Assembly: GCF_958450345.1 (NCBI RefSeq)
Contig: NC_088781.1
Location: forward strand, 55,072,315-55,136,314
Direction of reading: 5' to 3'
DNA: 64,000 nucleotides
Origin: Calliphora vicina
Lineage: Eukaryota > Arthropoda > Insecta > Diptera > Calliphoridae
Under the pieces are notes generated by a model. That model ran no database searches, had not been told where the DNA came from, and saw nothing but the letters and a program-made list of their open reading frames with translations. The position numbers and the translations under genes were made by a program. This document shows, piece after piece, positions 46,659 through 59,066 of the stretch; position 1 is the stretch's first letter; each line of letters starts with the position of its first letter.

Positions 46659-49600
46659 CACACTGGTCGATCCCATAGGCCAAAAATAAAAAACAAAGTG
46701 AAAAGTTTGTCACCAAATGTGTCATCACTATTTCTTATAAAAACAAGGTTTTAAAATTTATAGTTGTCTTTGTCTTATTCCAACTACACTCTTCAGGAAT
46801 AGCTTCAAAAGTGAGAGCATGTTGACAGTTGGTTTTTGCAGAGTGAAAAAGTGGAAAATTAAGCGCAACTTTAAATTAATTAAAACCATATAAAAAAATG
46901 TTTTTTTGAAATAAATCAAAATGAATATTGAATTGGAAGGTATTAACTTAATTTTCAGATAATTACAATGGTTTAGCTTCTTGTGTATTTTTTATAAAAT
47001 TAATATTTGCCCAGTGTCATTTTTAGTGTTCGTTCGACCATATATTTCAATTTCAACTAGAGTTTTAGTTGTGTTTCCCCCTGATGTCTCCAATGGAATT
47101 TTTTCAGGTTTATTAGTTAATATTCCAAGATTCTAAAATTGGAAATTTCAGCTGCATCCTTTTGCATCTCTTTGATTTATGTCCCATACACCAAAGCGGC
47201 CTCGTTGTTTTCGATGTCCAACTTTGAATTTTTGTGAGGTGTTTTGTTAGTTTACGTTCGCGTTGCTTTGTTATTGTTATGCATGTAAAGAATTGTGTTT
47301 GTTTTTTTCTTTTCCACGGACTTTTAATATTTTTACTTTATGAATTTGGTCCTTATTATAAATTGTTTTTGCAATAGTCACATCTTATAATTGCAAACTT
47401 TCGCGCTCACATATTTTTGATATTTGGTGCTGAAAATGCTGATAAAGCTCGAAAAGTGAAGGATGTCGTGAAAAACTATATTAAAAATGAGGGCTACACA
47501 TTTGAAGAAAGTCATTTAGAAACACGCTCAAATTATAATTGCAAAAAAAATTCAAAATTTTCGCAAAAATGCAATCGTATAAAAACAAAAGTTCAAAATG
47601 CATATTCTGATTGGCTTGCCTAAAAGCAGTCGATTTTATTAAACTCACATGAGCGGGCGGACCACACCCAGATTTAGTTTGCAATTTTTGTAGTAAGAAT
47701 TCTTATTGATTTTTAATTTTTTATCAATTTTAAAAAGTTTACAGTTTCACTTATATGGGCAGTGGGTGTGGCAGTTGTACAATTACGCCCATTTTTGAAA
47801 AAATGTGTGTAATATCCTTATTATATATTGTACCAAAAATTATAAATGTTCTATTATTAATTACCGAGATATGGAATTTTGATTAACTAGAATGTCATAA
47901 CCTCGCACTGAGCGTTGTGGTGAATTTGGATGCTAAGGTATGGTAGGGGGTGGGTATGAGTCATCAAACACTCCCATTTTATCATTAAACAGTTCTGACA
48001 TATTTATAAAGCCGTGACCGAAATTACAAGTTGATACCTACACTGGAAGTATTTTTGGCCGCCGAATCCATACAGCACCGACCACTGCACAGTGGTTTCC
48101 CTTATATGAACAAGCGGTCAATAATCAATATCTCCAAAACTAAAAAAGATAGGGTCTTCAAAGTTTGTCACCTCATAGCATGGCCGAAGAACTTTAAGTT
48201 TGCAAATTTTTAAGAAAAAATATTAACAACTGTAACCAAAGTAGCCCTTTGATCTTTCAAGGGTTAATTGGCTTTTAGATTTGTTTTATGAATTTTTGAA
48301 ATAAAATATTTCAGTATGAAAATTCGTTTGTTTTAAACAATTTATGTAAATTTTTATTCCATTTTAATTCATTTGAATTATACACTGAAAAAAAAACTAA
48401 ATTAAAAAGTTACACAAAGTAATATAATGCAATATAAGTAATATAAGGTAGTAAGGTAAAATAAGACATTAATATACGTATATCAAATATTAATCAAATT
48501 TAAAACTCCTTGACATAAACTACTTGTTTTCTTTGTTGGTAAGTTTGTCCTCCAGAAATAAATGGATCTGAACTTAAAACAGGATATTTAAAAGTTCTGT
48601 ATTTGTAGCATTGCACGAAATTTTTCGGGTGTGTTGCAATCTAAACTGTTTTATATGCTTATTTTTCGCTTCAGCTGCTTACTTCAGCTCCATGGATCAC
48701 ATTTTTATGTACCGATGCAAAGATAAGACGGTGCATAGAGGGATTTTGGTATCAAAAAGACAATTGTTCAAACACTTAATTTCAACAATCAAATGATGCA
48801 ATTATGTAGAGAAATGTTTATATATGAAATGTACACTTATAGTTTTAAGAAAAAATTTATTTTATTTTTAGAAAATTGAACTAAAGTCCATGCAAGAGTG
48901 TTAAGCAAAAATTTACTTATATTTTCACGCAATTCAGTGGTATAATTTTCCTAATAATACCATTTACCTTTAACATATATGAAAAATATAACATTTCAAC
49001 ATCAATAAAAAAAAATTATGGGGAAACCATAAACCGTTAAGAAGATATGCCCAAATCTGTAAGACTCTAATTATTATTGAATTTTTGATTTTCCATGGAG
49101 AAAAAAAATGTAGCCCCACTTTCCCGCAAGCTCTTTTTTTAATAAAATGAAAGGTGGGAGTGTCTTGTTTCGATTAAAAAAAGAATAGTTTTCGGAACAG
49201 GATGAAAACTTAAAATTTTTTGTCGAATAATAAACGAAATATCCAAAAAATTCTTATCTATGTATGGGTTTCGTGGGCGGTGAGCATGACCGATTTTATT
49301 AAAACTCGACATGCGTTCCTTTTTGGTTTCAATAAATGTATGTACCAAATTTCTAGACTTTTGATTGGATATAAACAATTTTATGCGAAAAAATCAATTT
49401 GGATTGTATGGGCGGTATGCGGTGGGCATGGCCGATTTTAATAAAACTTAGCATACGTTCTTCTTTTGTTTCAGAAAATATATGTACCAAATTTCTAGAC
49501 TTTTGCTTGAATAGGAAAAATTTTATGCGAACAAATCTATTTGGATTGTATGGGCAGTGGGCGTTGGACGTGGTCGATTTTGATAACATTTTATTTGTTT

Positions 49601-50260
49601 CTGAGTTTGGTCCATATAATTATCTGTGCCAAATTTCAGAGCTCTACAACCACTCCTTATAATTTTTGCAAAAAAATGTATGAAGCCATCCCTCTGTGGG
49701 GCGGGTTAGTATATTACAGATTACACGCCCATCCGCAAATTTCCGCAACTAACTTCAGCACTTTTATTATATTAAGAATCAGATTAATACAATGAAAAAG
49801 AAACCTATGGGGGAATCTTGGGGGAACACAACTAAAACATTAAGTAACCATAATGAAGTTTTACAAAAAAAGTAACAAACATATAGGTTAACTAAAACAT
49901 TAATTTCACAAGAATTACAACAAAGTTAGTTTTTATTATTTTCTAAACATAAAATAAATACCTTTAACTTCAAAATCCATTGAAAATAATTTAATTTTGT
50001 AGACTACAGCAATTGCAAGACCGTTTTGAAGTGCACTTCTGCTTTGAATTATTCTTCCAGCGTTCAGCTGCGCTTTGCAAATGAATATTTGCTCATGCTT
50101 TCAATTTTATTTTTAAAAAGTCCCGTTAGATTTCCAGTAAAAACCGGTTTGTCATTAAAAAGATTGGATATTTAAGAGACAATTGTTTTGCATTTTGTCT
50201 AAATATTTTGTGATCGTTTTATTTATTTTTGGCCTATGGGCGGAACCACTGTGCACTGTG
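46659..50260. mobile_element. 3.6-kb Transib-like element inserted in a mariner transposase
   Basis: The left end is CACACTGGTCGATCCCATAG; the right end, inverted, is CACAGTGCACAGTGGTTCCG followed by CCCATAGGCCAAAAATAAA. Both are flanked by AGTTG (46654-46658, 50261-50265). Counting the 5 bp once restores a continuous mariner frame (NPTN-CPELRP), so the boundaries are secure. A 5-bp TSD and CAC...GTG termini point to Transib. A further CACAGTGG lies inside at about 48087. I find no recognisable transposase, only a 68-residue unknown frame at 47417-47623. Confidence 0.8.
49266..49640 (+). repeat. Tandem repeat, about 144-bp period, 2.5 units
   Basis: 'gtgggcatggccgatttta', 'tatgtaccaaatttctagac' and 'ttttatgcga' recur at spacing near 144 bp (49273, 49418, 49560). 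Inside the Transib-like element. Open frames through it are repeat by-products. Confidence 0.65.
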
Positions 50261-50880
50261 AGTTGGTTGGATTTGCCTTCCGTGGTACAAAATTGACATT
50301 ATTATTTGAATACCACTCAAGGACCATTTTTTCCATAGTGGCATGATGCCATAATAAGGCCAGAAATAGACCCTCCGTAATATATACATATTTCTGTGTT
50401 TATCGTGTCTGATGATGACAAATGATTGGCTTCTTTTGCCACAACTGCAAATGTCTTGCCACACAAGAAACTTCTTGGGGAAGTTGTCCGATATTGTTCT
50501 TGAACATTACATCGTCCATCAGCCACATAAAAATCTTGACTCAGAAGTTGTGAAGTCAGCCGTACATAAGTTTCATCATCAATTACACAACAGGTGTATT
50601 TTTTTTTATAAAATTTTAACTTAATTTTTTTACGCTTTTTTTACTTCTAAGTTCTTTAACGCATTGCGATATGGTACTTTCTGAACTTCATCATCAGAGC
50701 ATTTAACTTTACGATCTGGTTTTCTAATAGAATTGTTCGGAAGACCTTTTTTTCTTCCATATCCAGGTTTCCTTTCAATGTTCAAATCCTCCTTATACTG
50801 TTTAATGGCTTTTTAAACAGTGTGACAATGAACTTTTATTATTTTTTTGAAAGTCAATACTGGATTTGTTGACCGTAATA
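50261..50880 (-). pseudogene. Mariner-type transposase, N-terminal and central part
   Basis: Near 50810-50700 the minus strand reads KQYKEDLNIERKPGYGRKKG, like the linker after the helix-turn-helix of mariner transposases (ERKPGxGRKxG). Further on come a DTINTEIYI-like stretch, MEKMVLEWYSNNNVNFVPRK and ANPTN. Frames change and stops occur. The catalytic aspartates cannot be placed with certainty. Confidence 0.75.
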
Positions 50881-52461
50881 ACCGTTGAAAATAAATGATT
50901 TAGAAGGACTAAACTTTGGCTGGAATAGTGTGTATAAGTTTTTTATAACTCACTCTTTACCAAATTTAAATGTAGTATATGTCAAAGATAAACTCAAATT
51001 TACTAGTGTTTTCTATTAAAATATTGTAAATTTCAGTGCTTTAAAGCATTCAAGTTTAACAAAAATACATTTATAGAATGTGGTTATACTTTTTAGCATT
51101 GGCTAAACAATGGAAACTTTTAAACTTCTGCAAGAAAGAAGATTAAAACAAAAATAATATATAAGAAAACTATGTATGTAAAAAAAAGCCTCATGTTTCA
51201 ATATTTATATTATTTTTATAATTTCCTTTTGTACTTTTATAATTATTTAAAAAACAAAATAATAAATGATTTTAATTCTGGATTGAAGTGTATATTCAAT
51301 TAATAAATCAGCAGTTCCCAAAAATTATAAAAAAAAATTAAATGAAATAAGACATGTACTGGAAAAACTCAATATTTGAGAAGAAAGCCCCGTAAAACTA
51401 CCCCAAGACAAGATAATTTAACTAATATTTCTGAACAAAAATCGATATTTTTATATAAAAACTAAAATATCTAAATTCGCTAATAACTTGGCCAATAATC
51501 ATTTAATCAAGAAATAGAGTTCGATCTGTGATCACTCATATTTCTAGCCAAAACTCGATTTTTATATAAAAACTCAAAATATCTAAATTCGTTAATAACT
51601 TGGCCAATAACACTATGCAACAAATGAAGACTTTTGGAAAAACACAAGATCATGACAGTATAGGTTCGACTCTACTACCAAAGGGTAGTAAACCTTATAC
51701 TCGGTTTGTCCATTTTGGTGATCAATTTTTTTTATGGGCCCCCAAAGTTTCTGAAAATCAGTGGGGCCTCTGAAAAAGGTGTCATCAGTTTTTGGTTAAC
51801 AGCTAATTCAGACTTTGTGATACGGCTTAACTTTATATGGCAATAAAAATGTTTGTTAAAATTTTTTTCCAAAAAATTGCTTTTTCTTGCACTTTTGTTG
51901 AAAAAATATAGGAAGAAAAATTGTTTTTTTACTTTTTTTAAAATAACTTCCAGGGACTCCTAATTTTTCAATAACAATATTTTGCAAAGTTGTAGCCACG
52001 GTAAATCTGAATAACTCTTGTGAACATATCAATGCAATCCGAACATATTTAGGCATTATAAATAGCTGTCAAAAATCACTTTGTAACTTAAAAATTTTAG
52101 TTTTTTTACTATTTTTTGACTCTAAAACAAAAATTTTTTGTTAAAAAAGTATGTTCGAGTGTATACTTCTCTATTGTGCTGGAATAACGAAGAATGGCCA
52201 AATCGTTATCGGAATGATCCGGGCGCATCACTTTATCCAATCTTGATCACGCAAAAAAAACATTAAATTTTTTGAAAGTGGGCAAGATTTGTGAAGCTTC
52301 TGAAGAGTAAATATAAGCTTTTGTGTTCTTTCGGACGTATTTTACCTTAAAAACTAACAATATTATAAAATGGTGATTTTCCATCAAGAAAAATAAAAAC
52401 TTTGAATTAATGTAAAATTTGAACAGTTATAGATAAAAAAATTTGAAAAGTTATAAAAATC
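50881..52461. other. Mostly unannotated AT-rich DNA with a Helitron fragment
   Basis: 51428-51612 holds two of the 115-bp Helitron repeat units ('ctgtgatcactcatatttct', 'cgctaataacttggcc'), plus orientation. The rest shows no gene or element I recognise. Confidence 0.4.
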
Positions 52462-53680
52462 CATGTTTTTCTAGCAACAAACCTAAATTTCCAATATTTT
52501 GTGTTTATCATTAGATTTATTAAATATATTGCAACACTTACTCGTACATACGTGCGCGTTAATAATATCACTTATATATATTTTCGGCGATTTCAACGTA
52601 ATCATTCTAAATATCAATATCACTTTCGACGATTTAATAGTCAAAAAGTTAATAGTTTGATAATTATTTGCGATTCTGTTAATATTTCCCCATCATGTTT
52701 TGAAATCAATTGCAAAATCATTCACCTTTTTTTTTACTAAATAACAAATATTTTATTCCATACCTTTTATTTTCATTGATTCAAGTCCTAAATTAAACAT
52801 TGTTTATAGAATTGTAACTTCTTGTAGTAATATGTATATATTTATAGACGGAGCCATGATGTAATAAGTAAGGTGAGAGCGTTTCGACAACAAACACAAT
52901 ATTTCTTGCCGACAAGTGCATAGGTTTTGTCAAAATTGAATTTGTCAAATAAAAAATAAACAAATTTTATTTTGGCATCTTTTAGATCTTTTAATGGGAT
53001 GTTTATTTTTTAAGTTAAATTTTATTGATATTCACCTGATTATTTTTTTATTATTTGTATTGACGTTGATTTTAGCAAAATTTTGCTTAAAAATGTTGCT
53101 TTTCAGAATCAAAGAGATTTTAATTTTTGTTAGAATTTATAAATTTATTATTTTTTATGACAACACACAATGTAAATAATCTTTGACAAAACCGTTACCA
53201 ATGTAAACACAAGCTTCTGTTATTTTTGCATATTAACTAAAAAAACGGCCGTTAAATTTAAATTATATTTGAAAAAGAATAACTGTTTAAAAGTGCTTTA
53301 TCCAAATTGCATTATATAAAATCTTTTTATTCACATTTTCATTCATGTTTTTTGATTTAAAATTTTTTTTTTCTTTGAAAATAAAATTTATTAATTTTTC
53401 AAAATAAATTCTGTTTGACAAAACTCAAGCACTTTCAATATAGATAAATAAAAATCAGCTGTGTTGTTGATTTCACCTTACTTAGTGCATTTCCGAAAAA
53501 ATAAAATTTTTGTAAGTCATTATTATTACTTATTTAAATTTGAAATTATGAACAATTTTAAGCAATTTAATAAATTTAAATGTATAATATATTATTCGTT
53601 ATTCGAAAATGGTAATTTTTAAGTTGTTCGAATAATTGTTCGTAAAAAATTATTCGATTAATCGAACGATCATTATTCGT
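52462..53680 (-). mobile_element. hAT transposon copy 4, truncated and interrupted
   Basis: Matches about 12470-13050. The terminal ATACCCTA is missing. The middle is replaced by a MITE at 52866-53485. Confidence 0.7.
52866..53485. mobile_element. MITE with TAAGTAAGGTGA ends
   Basis: TAAGTAAGGTGA on the left and TCACCTTACTTA on the right are inverted repeats about 620 bp apart, interrupting hAT copy 4. No certain TSD. Non-coding. Confidence 0.6.
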
Positions 53681-53689
53681 AGTCACATT

Positions 53690-55089
53690 ATTTTCGTTTT
53701 TAAGTTAGGTTTCATAATGCTTTACATAATATTGGTGTCTTAATCCAAAGTCGCTTGGAAAATGAATGTTATTTTCAACATTCTAATAAAATTTTCAATT
53801 TAACCAACTTGGAATACAATTATAAACTATTGGTCTTGTTGCATTGAGAAAGTTTTGTTCAACTGTTTGTTTATATAAACAATTTTTTTTTTTAATTTTA
53901 ACATGAAAATTAATTTATTTGATTAATCGAATTTTTTATTCTAAATTGAAAAATATTTTTCATTCGAATAAAAGATATAATTGTTTCTCGAGTATTCGGA
54001 TAATTATTGTTCGAATGACAGCCCTAATTGAGAGCTATAAAATTAATATTTAGAAAAGTTTCCACATTTTTCTGCAATATTTAAGTAAATATAAAGTAAT
54101 TAGGATAAAATTACAACCCGTTATGTGTATCTAATTAGAAAGTAATAAAAGTTCCTAGTTCTTTGTAAATATATCCAACATACAGTTAGGATTACATATT
54201 TTTTTAGGATAAAGAAAAACATTGAAATCAGAATCGAGAATCACACTATACTTTTTTAAAAAAAAATTTTCATTTAAAGATAATTCAGGTAGTTAGTTGT
54301 AAAGGTAAAATATCTTAATACCTTTTTATTTTATGGAATGAAACATTAAATATTTTTACCAAGTACCCTTTGCAGAATCTTTCAAAGAAACTTCATATCT
54401 TTTTAAGAAGGTCTATAGTAGGTATGTATTTGTGGTGTTTTTTTTTTGAAAATTTTACAACTGGGAATTTCCCAATTTAAACTAAACCAGATAAAACATG
54501 CTGAGTGTTTGAAACTAACTTGTGTTAGTGTAATGTAATGGCGTCACATGTGTCTTGTCTGGCCAGACATACAATATCCATCCAAACGGCCGGCTGTTCG
54601 ACCGTCCGTCTGTCCGTTCACCGCACATTTTCTGCTACGTAAGAGAATAAGTATTTATTTTAAGCGTATTGGATTTTAGTTTTGTTTAATCAGTTTCAAT
54701 AGAATTTCGTTTAGATTTAAGGATTCTTGTTTGCAATTGTCTCTGTGTAAGGATTAAACGATTTTATTGTTGATAATTTTATGTTCAAGAGGTCAGAATT
54801 TCCACACATTTGATGTGTTTTATTATATTCGTACATATACATACATATATAGACATAATTGTCAATAGTATTAAATGTAAATGTTTTTATAAAATATGTT
54901 ATACAAAAGTCATACCTGTTACGTTATAATATAGTAGTAGTTAGTTATTTCCATTTTAAGACCAGTTGATGCTGCCTCATAAAGTTTTCTGAGAATAATC
55001 ATCAGATGTTTAGATGAAATCCACTGGTTCATACATACAACGATTCACAAATTGCGGTCCGTGAAGTTAGAACTAATAACACAGTGATA
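53690..55089. other. AT-rich intergenic stretch
   Basis: Only a short 'gtccgtctgtccgttcaccg' trace of the TATACCC family (54604-54623). No gene seen. Confidence 0.35.
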
Positions 55090-55525
55090 AAAAAAGTTAT
55101 ATTCGGCTGTGCAGAATCTTGTATAGCCACCATAAATATGTAGTTTTGTCGTTCTATGATGACTTGAATTAATTATTGTCCAAACTGACAGAATTTGATA
55201 GAGTGATTAATTTCATATAACTTTAAACGACTTATGGCGAAATTTATGTTATATATAGGTTTAGTAGAGTCTATTATGACCGAACCACACGAAAGTTGGT
55301 AGAAAGATTTAAGTTCATAAAAAGAAATATAAAATTTCTATACGATATTAATTACACTGTGCTAGTTGAAAAAACTATCAAATTCGATATACCGTTATTT
55401 CGAAAATGGAGGAGATTGCACAACATACATATATTCACGTAACTCAAAAATTGTTTAGATTATTGAATAAACTAAAAAAACGAAATTCGGCAATAAAATT
55501 ACCTTTTAAAGGTATTTACGGCAAT
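55090..55525 (+). repeat. Dispersed repeat, uninterrupted version
   Basis: Parallels 11580-11774 plus 13351-13440 and shows the site ('cacaacatacatatattc') before the hAT and MITE insertions there. Confidence 0.55.
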
Positions 55526-55528
55526 ACT

Positions 55529-57667
55529 GAGTATTAATTCGACTAATAATCGTTTGATTAATCGAATAATTTCTTACGAATAATTATTCGAACAATTTAA
55601 AAATGGCCATTTTCGAATAACGAATAATTCGAACAATTTTATGTAGAATAATCGAATAAAACGAATAAATGTTCATATATATTTAAATTTATTAAATTGC
55701 TTAAAATTTTTCATAATTTCAAATTTAAATAACTAATAATGACTCACAAAAATTGTATTGTTTCTGAAATTCGACAAATAGCTAAAGACAAAGGGACTTT
55801 CGATCACTGTAGATGAGTGTTCCGATAGCTCCTTCTATAAATATATAAATATTACTGCAAGAAGTTACAATTCTAAAAACAAATCTTTAAAAATTTTTAA
55901 CTTAGGACTTGAACCAATGAAAATAAAAGGTACGGAAGAAAATATTTGTTATTTAGCTGGCGAAATATTAGAAGAATCGCAATTAATAATCAAAATATTA
56001 AATTAGATTAAAGTGGTGTTGAATATGATGGAGAATGTGATTTTGAAACGGTCATCGAAAGTGATATTGAGGATGACATTTATAATGCTTACATTGAAAT
56101 AGATGAAGGCCATGATCGTAAAATATATGTATATAAGTGATGTTTTAACCGCGTACGTAAGTGTTGCAAAATATTTAATAAATCGAATGATAAACACAAA
56201 TATTGCAAACTAACGTTTTGTTGCACTGCCTGACTAGGGTTTTTAATTTCCCGACCTTTTTTGATTCCCGGGAATCGGAAATTTTTTTCTACATTCCCGG
56301 GTACCCGGCTATTCCCGAAATATATAATTATACTGTAAATTAGGAATATTATAGCCAAATTTCATATAAAATCTTAGTGTTATAATTATTAAATATCAGA
56401 GCTTCGAATTAATTAATAAAATTTGAGCTTAATTCACTAAAATCTTAATTCGTAAATTTTTCCTAATATTTAATTTTTTAGATTCATTCCAAAGCCTTTG
56501 TTTAAACTGAATTAATTTTAAAGTTAATTAATAACAGAATTTGTTCAAACTTTTAATGATTAAATTTTTGTTAAATCAAATCAAATCATTTACAAAATTA
56601 ATTGAAAAAATTGTCTTAATCTTAAGACTTTTTATACTAGATTTGAATTGAAGAAAAATTTAATCATTTAATAAATTTTTGAAGCTATGGATTTGAAGAA
56701 GAAATTTAAAGAAATTAGAATGATTTAATAAGAAATAATTTCTATAAATAATGAATTCACTTTTTAAATTTTCATACGAAAAACCCCAAATAAATAATAA
56801 TAAGCGGTCATTATCGCCGAGATATAAGAAAAAACAGTAAAAAACTTTTCACTAGAAAACGAGTTAGAGTTCTAACTCGTTTTCTATGTATTTTCGTCAG
56901 TTTTTAATTCCCGGGATTCCCGACTAAAAACCCCGGGAATCGGGTAGTGAAAAATTGGCAAAATTCCCGGGAAATTTGTACCGAGAATTCCCGGGATAAA
57001 AACCCTATGCCTGACTTCAAATTAGCCACGTCCACTGACAATGATATCAAACTTTGGACAGATTCCCTTTATTGTGTAATTCCCCAAGAACACTTTATTA
57101 AGCAAAGATTCGGCAACGTTGATAGAGCTTGATGTATAATACAATTTGTTATAAATAATTTGGAAATAGTGAAAAATTAATTTATTAAAGAATTAGTTAC
57201 TCAATTTAAAACCCGAATTAATGAACGACATAAAAAAGTTCTTAATAAGTTTATATTGCATTTGAATTCAGGATCATGTCCAACTAGCTCAAATTTTTTA
57301 AAGCATAGCTCCAAAACGGAAACTAAAGGGTTTGTTAGTCAATTGTTTTGTAGATTGTTCAGGAGTTAATCTGATCAGAATATTTTTGTTGAAAATTTAA
57401 TAATGGACTTTGTTTTCGAATGTTTTTTAACATTATCAATACTTGAATTGTTAACTTTAACGTTATTTTTGGTTTTTCTTAAACAATAAAATATTAAAAA
57501 ACCGAAATCAAAACTTCATTCTTTACTTTTTTAAAAAAATTTAAATTATTTGAATAATTCGATTAATTTTAAACGTGTGATCGAATAATTCGAACAAGTT
57601 AAAATCTCTTATTCGAATTATTCGTTTTATTCGAACAAGAGAAAAATCGAATAATTCGAATACCCTA
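55529..57667 (+). mobile_element. hAT transposon copy 5, opposite orientation, interrupted
   Basis: Inverted relative of 11775-13062. The left end is mutated (GAGTATTAATTCGAC) and the right end is GAATACCCTA. Transposase pieces are readable on the plus strand (55740-56000 with SDSSFYKYINITARSY and LEPMKIKG; 57010-57130 with DIKLWTDSLYCVIPQEHFIK) but broken by stops. A hAT MITE occupies 56235-57007. Confidence 0.85.
56235..57007. mobile_element. 773-bp hAT MITE nested in hAT copy 5
   Basis: The ends are TAGGGTTTTTAATTTCCCG and ...GGGATAAAAACCCTA, with exact 8-bp TSD TGCCTGAC at 56227-56234 and 57008-57015. The ends are full of CCCGGGAAT repeats. The middle includes an ATTAATTC-rich stretch. 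Removing it with one TSD copy restores collinearity with hAT copy 1. Confidence 0.9.
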
Positions 57668-57699
57668 GTATTAATATTTGTCAAAAAAAATTTACAAAA

Positions 57700-58040
57700 A
57701 CAAAATTTATGAATGTTTAAGTAATTTTCCTAGGGGGACCTTTTATGGGGACTAGGCTTAAATGTTGTCCGATTATCGCCATACTTTACAGTATAATTTC
57801 AAAATTTTATCAAAATTTGCCGCATAATCAACATATTTATGATAGCTAAAACAGTATTCCGGGGAGACATTTGTATGGGGGCCAGGTGAAATCATAGACC
57901 GATATTGCCCATTTTCAATACCAAACAAACCTTATGAACAGAGAGTATTTGTGGAAAAATTCACAGTTTGGGCCCTATCGTGTTTCCAACATACAGCTAG
58001 ATCATCATAAAATCTTATAAGGATCCAAAATATATATACT
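57700..58040. repeat. TATACCC-family related fragment
   Basis: 'catttgtatgggggccaggtg' and 'aatcatagaccgat' match phrases in 43540-44262. The TATACCC ends are missing. Confidence 0.45.
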
Positions 58041-58044
58041 ATAG

Positions 58045-58645
58045 GGGAAGCCGAGCCACAATGCCCCAAAATGGCGCACCTCGGGTATATCAAAAATTAA
58101 AAATTATGCCAAATTTTTGATTGCGATCCAATTTGAAAGATTTTTATATGTATAATCTACTAGAAGATATCTACAACATAGCTTTAGCTATTTTTGTAGA
58201 AAATTATATCCTCTTTTCAAAAATGTAAAACAATTTTAAGAATTAAAAAAACTATAGAAGACTTTTTTCAAAAATATGGGAATAAAAAATGGTAGCTGTT
58301 TTTTTTTGGAAAAATTTTAATTTTTAAAATGCTAACAGTATTATTGGTTGAAATTTCTATAAAAATATGTCTACTTCGGAAGGCTCTGGACCACGCAATA
58401 AGTAATACGAATTTTCAAGAAAATCGAGAAAGAATTGAATCCGTTATTAGCAAAAAAGCGGACCAATGTAGGTAAAAAAAAATAAAATTTTACCTTTCAA
58501 ATGCGAATAACTCGTAAGCTATAAGCGATAATATTCCATATATATATCTTTCAAATCGGATCGAAAACACCATTGGCATCATTTTTAATTTTTGATATAC
58601 CCGAGATGCTCCACTTTGGGGCATTGTGGCTCGGCTGGCCCTTGG
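58045..58645. mobile_element. About 600-bp MITE with AGCCGAGCCACAATGCCCC ends
   Basis: AGCCGAGCCACAATGCCCCA on the left and its inverse on the right, extending into a 'gatatacccgag' arm; about 70 bp of inverted repeat. TSD not resolved. Confidence 0.75.
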
Positions 58646-58818
58646 TGTTATAAGCCCATATTCAAAACTTAAACTTATACGATATTCTTTATCGTACCTT
58701 ACATTCGATTTCTCCAACATCTACAACCACGAAAGAGTTTTTTTCAAAACAAGTTTTATTAAAACTAAAGAAAAAAACAATTTAAATTATATCTTATTTT
58801 TAATCATTATTTCATTAA

Positions 58819-58948
58819 TGTGCTGTTTTTCTATAGCGAATGAGCGTTTTGAGTGGACGTTTTACATGTATTTTGTTTTTGTTACAATAACAAAACACAT
58901 GTTAAATTACCACTCAAAGTACTCGTTCGCTATAGAAAAACAGCACAT
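58819..58948. mobile_element. Palindromic MITE GTGCTGTTTTTC, copy 3
   Basis: About 130 bp, almost perfect inverted repeat from ATGTGCTGTTTTTC to GAAAAACAGCACAT. Confidence 0.85.
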
Positions 58949-59066
58949 AAATTCCTAAAAAAAAACTCAAATGTTTATATAAAAATAATCTCAAATACCA
59001 CATTTTTTTGCTATTACCTAATTTGTTTGAATTATTATGTTTTGTTTGTTTTTTAGGTTTTTGTTC

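Noticed and set aside
46659..46665. CACAGTG-type heptamers as real V(D)J recombination signals
   Set aside because: No nonamer or spacer, and insects lack V(D)J recombination. The similarity is that of Transib ends.
47417..47623. 68-residue frame MIFGAENADKARK in the Transib-like element as a transposase
   Set aside because: Too short, with no recognisable catalytic or RAG1-like motif. Left as an unknown frame.
58819..58948. Palindrome as a microRNA precursor
   Set aside because: It is a three-copy near-perfect inverted repeat with MITE character; a miRNA precursor would be shorter and imperfect.
58626..58958. 110-residue plus-strand frame
   Set aside because: It spans the end of one MITE and the GTGCTGTTTTTC palindrome, so it is composite repeat sequence.
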